A DNA stretch of 5,815 nucleotides from an uncultured Eubacteriales bacterium. Lineage in GTDB: Bacteria; Bacillota; Clostridia; Oscillospirales; CAG-272. Position numbers and translations under genes: made by a program. Each line of letters begins with the position of its first letter. Position 1 is the first letter of the stretch. Below, piece after piece: positions 3,003 through 5,815 of this stretch. The notes below the pieces were generated by a model, which saw only the letters and a program-made list of their open reading frames with translations, was not told where the DNA came from and ran no database searches. The DNA lies in NCBI GenBank assembly GCA_900547725.1, contig URHR01000103.1, forward strand, positions 1-5,815, given 5' to 3'.

Positions 3003-5725
3003 ATATCTTCCACAGATTTACGCTTGCATCGCTGAAAAAGAACCGCGTTCGCACATTGGTGACCATCATCGGGATTATGCTGTCCATGGCGCTCCTGACG
3101 GCGGTCATCGAGGGCGCGAACAGCGGAATGCAGTATCTGGTGCGCGCCGAGACCGAGCGCGTGGGCGCGTTTCACGGCTACTGGCGCGAGGTGGAAGCGG
3201 ACAAGGTGTCCGAGCTTGCCCGGGCGGAGGATGTGAAAAAGACCGCCGCGTTTTATCGGGTCGGTCATGCGCGGGTGACCGAGGACACATCCCGCTTTGT
3301 GAAATATCTGCAAATTGAAGCGCTGGGGGAGGGCGTGACCGATCTGCTTTCGGTTCTCCTCACCGCAGGGCGGATGCCCGAAAACGAGCGGGAGATCATT
3401 CTGCCCGACCGCTATGCCGAACAGGTTGCGCGGGTTCGGGTCGGGGATACGCTTACGCTTTCGGTGGGACAGCGAACCCTGAACGGCGAGCCGATTGCGG
3501 CACACAAGGAGTATGAGGAAAACGAGGAACTGACCGATTGCCGCGAGTTGACCTACACCGTGGTCGGTATCTTTGAAAAACTGGACACGGTGATTGACAA
3601 CGGCTATTCGCCCTCCTATATTGCCCTGACGGCAGGCGAGGCGACAGGATCTGCAACGGTGTTTTTCACATTGAAGCATCCCGCAAGGTTCTATTCGGTG
3701 ATGAAGGACAACCTGAATGCAGGTATCGGGTATGATTGGGCGGCACACAGCGCCCTGCTGGCGTACTCCGGCTCGTTCCGCAACGGCGGGCTGACCCGGA
3801 TGATGTACGGGCTGGTCACCGTGTTGGTGGTGCTGATTGCGTTCGGGTCGATTTCGCTGATTTACAACTCGTTTTCCATTTCGGTCAGCGAACGGACGCG
3901 GCAGTTCGGCATTCTCAAATCGGTCGGCGCGACCAAAAAGCAGATTCGCGGCACGGTGCTTTACGAGGCACTGGTACTTTGCGGAATCGCCATTCCGCTC
4001 GGTGCGGGGGTCGGTTGCGCGGGAATCGGCATCACGCTCTACTGTCTGCGTGATTCGTTCCGTCTCATTCTTTCCGAAACCTCTGATGTGCAGATGAAAT
4101 TGGTGGTCAACTGGGCAGGGCTTGGCATGGCAGCGCTTCTCTGCCTTGCCATTGCGCTGATTTCGGCGTGGATTCCCGCTCGGCGCGCGCTGTCGATCTC
4201 TCCGATTCAGGCAATCCGGCAGTCGGCGGATGTGAAGATTTCGCGGCGCGAAGTCAAGACCTCCCGCCTGACGCAGAAGCTGTTCGGCTTTGAGGGCATG
4301 ATGGCTTCCAAAAATTTCAAGCGAAACCGCAAGCGCTACCGTTCCACGGTTGTTTCGCTGTTTCTCAGTGTGACGCTGTTCATCTCTGCGGCGGCGTTCT
4401 GCAACTATCTCAAAGCGTCGGTCAGCAGTATGACTTCCAAGGATTCGGGCGCGGACATTACCTTTTATGCGCATGATCTGCGAGAGTCCCCCGATGAGCT
4501 GATGAAAAAGCTCAGCCGTGCGAACAGCGTGGTGCGAGGGGCTTATCTTGCCACACGCTACGAGACCCTTCGCTTGCCGGAGGGGGCGGTTTCGGAGAGT
4601 TACCGTGCGGCTTTTTCCGATATGACGGGATCGGATCGGGACCTGATCTCTGTGAACATCTGCGCGGTATCGGACGCGGAATTTCTGCGCTTTACCAAAG
4701 CGGCAGGCATTGACGGGGAGCGGTATCTGATCTCCGAGGAGCCGATGGGCTTGATTTACAACCATGGCGCGCGGTATGTGCGCGACGCTTCGGATGCTTC
4801 CGGCTCACGGGCAAAATGGACAACCTATACGCTGTTTGCTCCGTCCGCAACGGTTGGGACTTACGAATCAAGGCGCATCCGCTCCGAAATTGACGGATAC
4901 AGCTTCATCGCACAGGATAAGGACGGTGACGGGCGTTACCTGTACCTTTCCAAAGAGGATAAGGCGACATACCGGGCAACCGGGGACGATGCGGAGCGGG
5001 AGGCGTTTCTGAACGCGCACGCCAAGCGGTTTTCCGAGACGGAAGCGGTGCAAGTGCTCTCTTTCCGTCTCGGCGGGACGGTGGATGCAGTTCCGCTCGG
5101 AATGTCCGAGGAGAAGCCGTTTCTGATTTACCCCTACAGTCGGATTGCCGAAGTCACGGGAATTGACCCGAGAGAGGACGGCATTGCATTCTGCTTTGAA
5201 GCCCCTGCGCACGCGGCGGCATATGCGGACATGAAGCAGATTCTGTCCGACGCGGGGCAGTCGACCTCAAGGCTTTACGATAACGCACAGATGCTGGAAT
5301 CCATGCGTTCGACCGTGACCGTGGTCAATGTATTCTCCTACGGTTTCATCATTCTGATTTCGCTGATTGCGGTTGCAAACGTATTCAACACGATTTCCAC
5401 GAACATTGCCCTGCGGCGGCGGGAGTTTGCAATGATGAAGTCGGTCGGTCTGACAACGCGCGGAATGCACAAGATGCTCAATTACGAGTGCCTGATCTAC
5501 GGCATCAAGGGCTTGGCGCTCGGACTTCCGGTCTCCTTCCTTTCCACGTTTGCCATCTGGCTTGTGGTCGGGCAGGCGGTCGAACAACCGTTCATGATTC
5601 CGTGGGCGGCGGTTGCCATTGCGGTCGGCAGTGTGTTCGCGGTGGTCTTTGCCACGATGCTCTATGCCGGCGGCAAGCTTCGCCGCGACAACCCCATCGA
5701 CGCGCTCAAAAACGAGAACCTGTAA
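2999..5725 (+). CDS. Two-module FtsX-like ABC transporter permease with two large ectodomains
   Basis: The 908-residue protein shows an internal duplication. Each half has a membrane helix, a large outside domain and three more helices. Estimated helices are 20-36, 270-290, 322-348 and 370-393 in half one, and 448-468, 772-797, 829-856 and 866-888 in half two. The outside domains are roughly 40-265 and 470-770. FGILKSVGATKKQI (303-316) and FAMMKSVGLTTRGM (810-823) are the paired FtsX-family loops expected to contact the ATPase. RRALSISPIQAIR (395-407) and LRRDNPIDALK (894-904) are the matching module ends. Residues 640-645 read DKDGDG, a calcium-loop-like motif. GGAGG (2987-2991) inside the ATPase gene, 7 nt before the ATG, plus the ATGA overlap supports this start. 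The layout differs from BceB (10 helices, one ectodomain). Roles fitting the family include peptide or antibiotic removal, lipid or lipoprotein handling, or signalling; the substrate is unassigned. Confidence 0.93.
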   Translation: MNIFHRFTLASLKKNRVRTLVTIIGIMLSMALLTAVIEGANSGMQYLVRAETERVGAFHGYWREVEADKVSELARAEDVKKTAAFYRVGHARVTEDTSRFVKYLQIEALGEGVTDLLSVLLTAGRMPENEREIILPDRYAEQVARVRVGDTLTLSVGQRTLNGEPIAAHKEYEENEELTDCRELTYTVVGIFEKLDTVIDNGYSPSYIALTAGEATGSATVFFTLKHPARFYSVMKDNLNAGIGYDWAAHSALLAYSGSFRNGGLTRMMYGLVTVLVVLIAFGSISLIYNSFSISVSERTRQFGILKSVGATKKQIRGTVLYEALVLCGIAIPLGAGVGCAGIGITLYCLRDSFRLILSETSDVQMKLVVNWAGLGMAALLCLAIALISAWIPARRALSISPIQAIRQSADVKISRREVKTSRLTQKLFGFEGMMASKNFKRNRKRYRSTVVSLFLSVTLFISAAAFCNYLKASVSSMTSKDSGADITFYAHDLRESPDELMKKLSRANSVVRGAYLATRYETLRLPEGAVSESYRAAFSDMTGSDRDLISVNICAVSDAEFLRFTKAAGIDGERYLISEEPMGLIYNHGARYVRDASDASGSRAKWTTYTLFAPSATVGTYESRRIRSEIDGYSFIAQDKDGDGRYLYLSKEDKATYRATGDDAEREAFLNAHAKRFSETEAVQVLSFRLGGTVDAVPLGMSEEKPFLIYPYSRIAEVTGIDPREDGIAFCFEAPAHAAAYADMKQILSDAGQSTSRLYDNAQMLESMRSTVTVVNVFSYGFIILISLIAVANVFNTISTNIALRRREFAMMKSVGLTTRGMHKMLNYECLIYGIKGLALGLPVSFLSTFAIWLVVGQAVEQPFMIPWAAVAIAVGSVFAVVFATMLYAGGKLRRDNPIDALKNENL

Positions 5726-5730
5726 ACTTT

Positions 5731-5815
5731 CGGAGAAAGACCTTGGGGCGTTGCCCCAAGCCCCATTTAAGAGACTTTTTGAAAAAAGTCTCTTAAAAAT
5801 CTCCAAAAACTTTCC
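5731..5815 (+). repeat. Dispersed palindromic repeat, right copy (runs to window edge)
   Basis: After the permease stop come AAGACCTTGGGG, a short loop, GCCCCAAGCCCC, a long A/T-rich palindrome (5766-5797) and CTCCAAAAACTTTCC (5801-5815). The first block matches the reverse complement of the left end of the window (AAGACCTTGGG, then CCCAA). The last block resembles TTCCAAAAAGTTTTCCCC at 2218-2235. The hairpin CTTGGGGC-GTT-GCCCCAAG (5742-5760) is perfect over 8 bp. The element continues beyond the window. Confidence 0.6.
5766..5797. terminator. 15-bp perfect palindrome after the permease gene, possible terminator
   Basis: TTTAAGAGACTTTTT (5766-5780) and AAAAAGTCTCTTAAA (5783-5797) are exact reverse complements with GA between, giving a stem of about 14 bp with a 4-nt loop in RNA. 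It lies 40 nt past the permease stop codon, behind a second, GC-rich hairpin (5742-5760). On the + strand the stem is followed by A rather than T residues, so it is not a textbook intrinsic terminator. The pair may still end the transcript or protect its 3' end. Confidence 0.4.

Noticed and set aside
2840..4765. 641-codon open frame on the minus strand
   Set aside because: It lies opposite the ATPase end and permease. Its product is rich in His, Arg and Gln without any recognisable domain, and the + strand frames carry clear family motifs. It is a by-product of high GC content.
2310..5725. Assignment of the transporter as BceAB or as MacB proper
   Set aside because: The ATPase fits the broad group, but the permease has two FtsX modules with two ectodomains, unlike BceB (10 helices, one ectodomain) and unlike the 4-helix MacB permease, which is fused to its ATPase.

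Overview
The window looks like chromosomal DNA from a GC-rich member of the Clostridia, plausibly a gut Oscillospirales-type Firmicute. This is inferred from the FtsX/MacB-type ABC transporter next to a two-component system, the strong GGAGG-type ribosome binding sites, the consensus sigma-A promoter, and the G-rich hairpin repeats in the non-coding segments. No taxonomic marker gene is present, so the assignment is tentative. All five genes lie on the + strand.

Layout. Bases 1-45 hold the end of a dispersed palindromic repeat. A near-perfect promoter (47-75) follows and drives a three-gene cluster: a 65-residue putative lipoprotein (100-297), an OmpR/PhoB-family response regulator (299-967) and a membrane sensor histidine kinase (969-1973). 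The two junctions in this cluster are 1 nt apart and share the same 9-nt sequence. Bases 1974-2309 contain no credible gene. They consist of repeat and hairpin material followed by a promoter. That promoter has no recognisable -35 box. In its place are two 7-bp direct repeats with 11-bp periodicity, ending 10 bp before an extended -10. This is the geometry of promoters activated by PhoB-type regulators. It precedes an ABC transporter pair: an ATPase (2310-3002) and an 908-residue two-module FtsX-like permease (2999-5725) that overlap by ATGA. Another copy of the repeat family closes the window (5731-5815).

How it may work together (inference). The kinase has two membrane helices joined by only a few outside residues, so it has almost no ectodomain of its own. 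The permease has two large extracytoplasmic domains, and the small lipoprotein would sit on the outer face of the membrane. A reasonable model is a sense-and-respond module. The regulator and kinase are made at a steady level from the strong promoter, an envelope signal reaches the kinase (perhaps through the transporter or lipoprotein), and the phosphorylated regulator switches on the transporter operon through the direct-repeat site. This resembles antimicrobial-peptide or cell-envelope stress modules of Firmicutes in arrangement. However, the permease has an apparent 8-helix, two-ectodomain layout rather than the 10-helix, one-ectodomain BceB layout, and the kinase H-box is of the ordinary HQLRTP type. 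The substrate is unknown.

No mobile-element gene, RNA gene or CRISPR array was seen.
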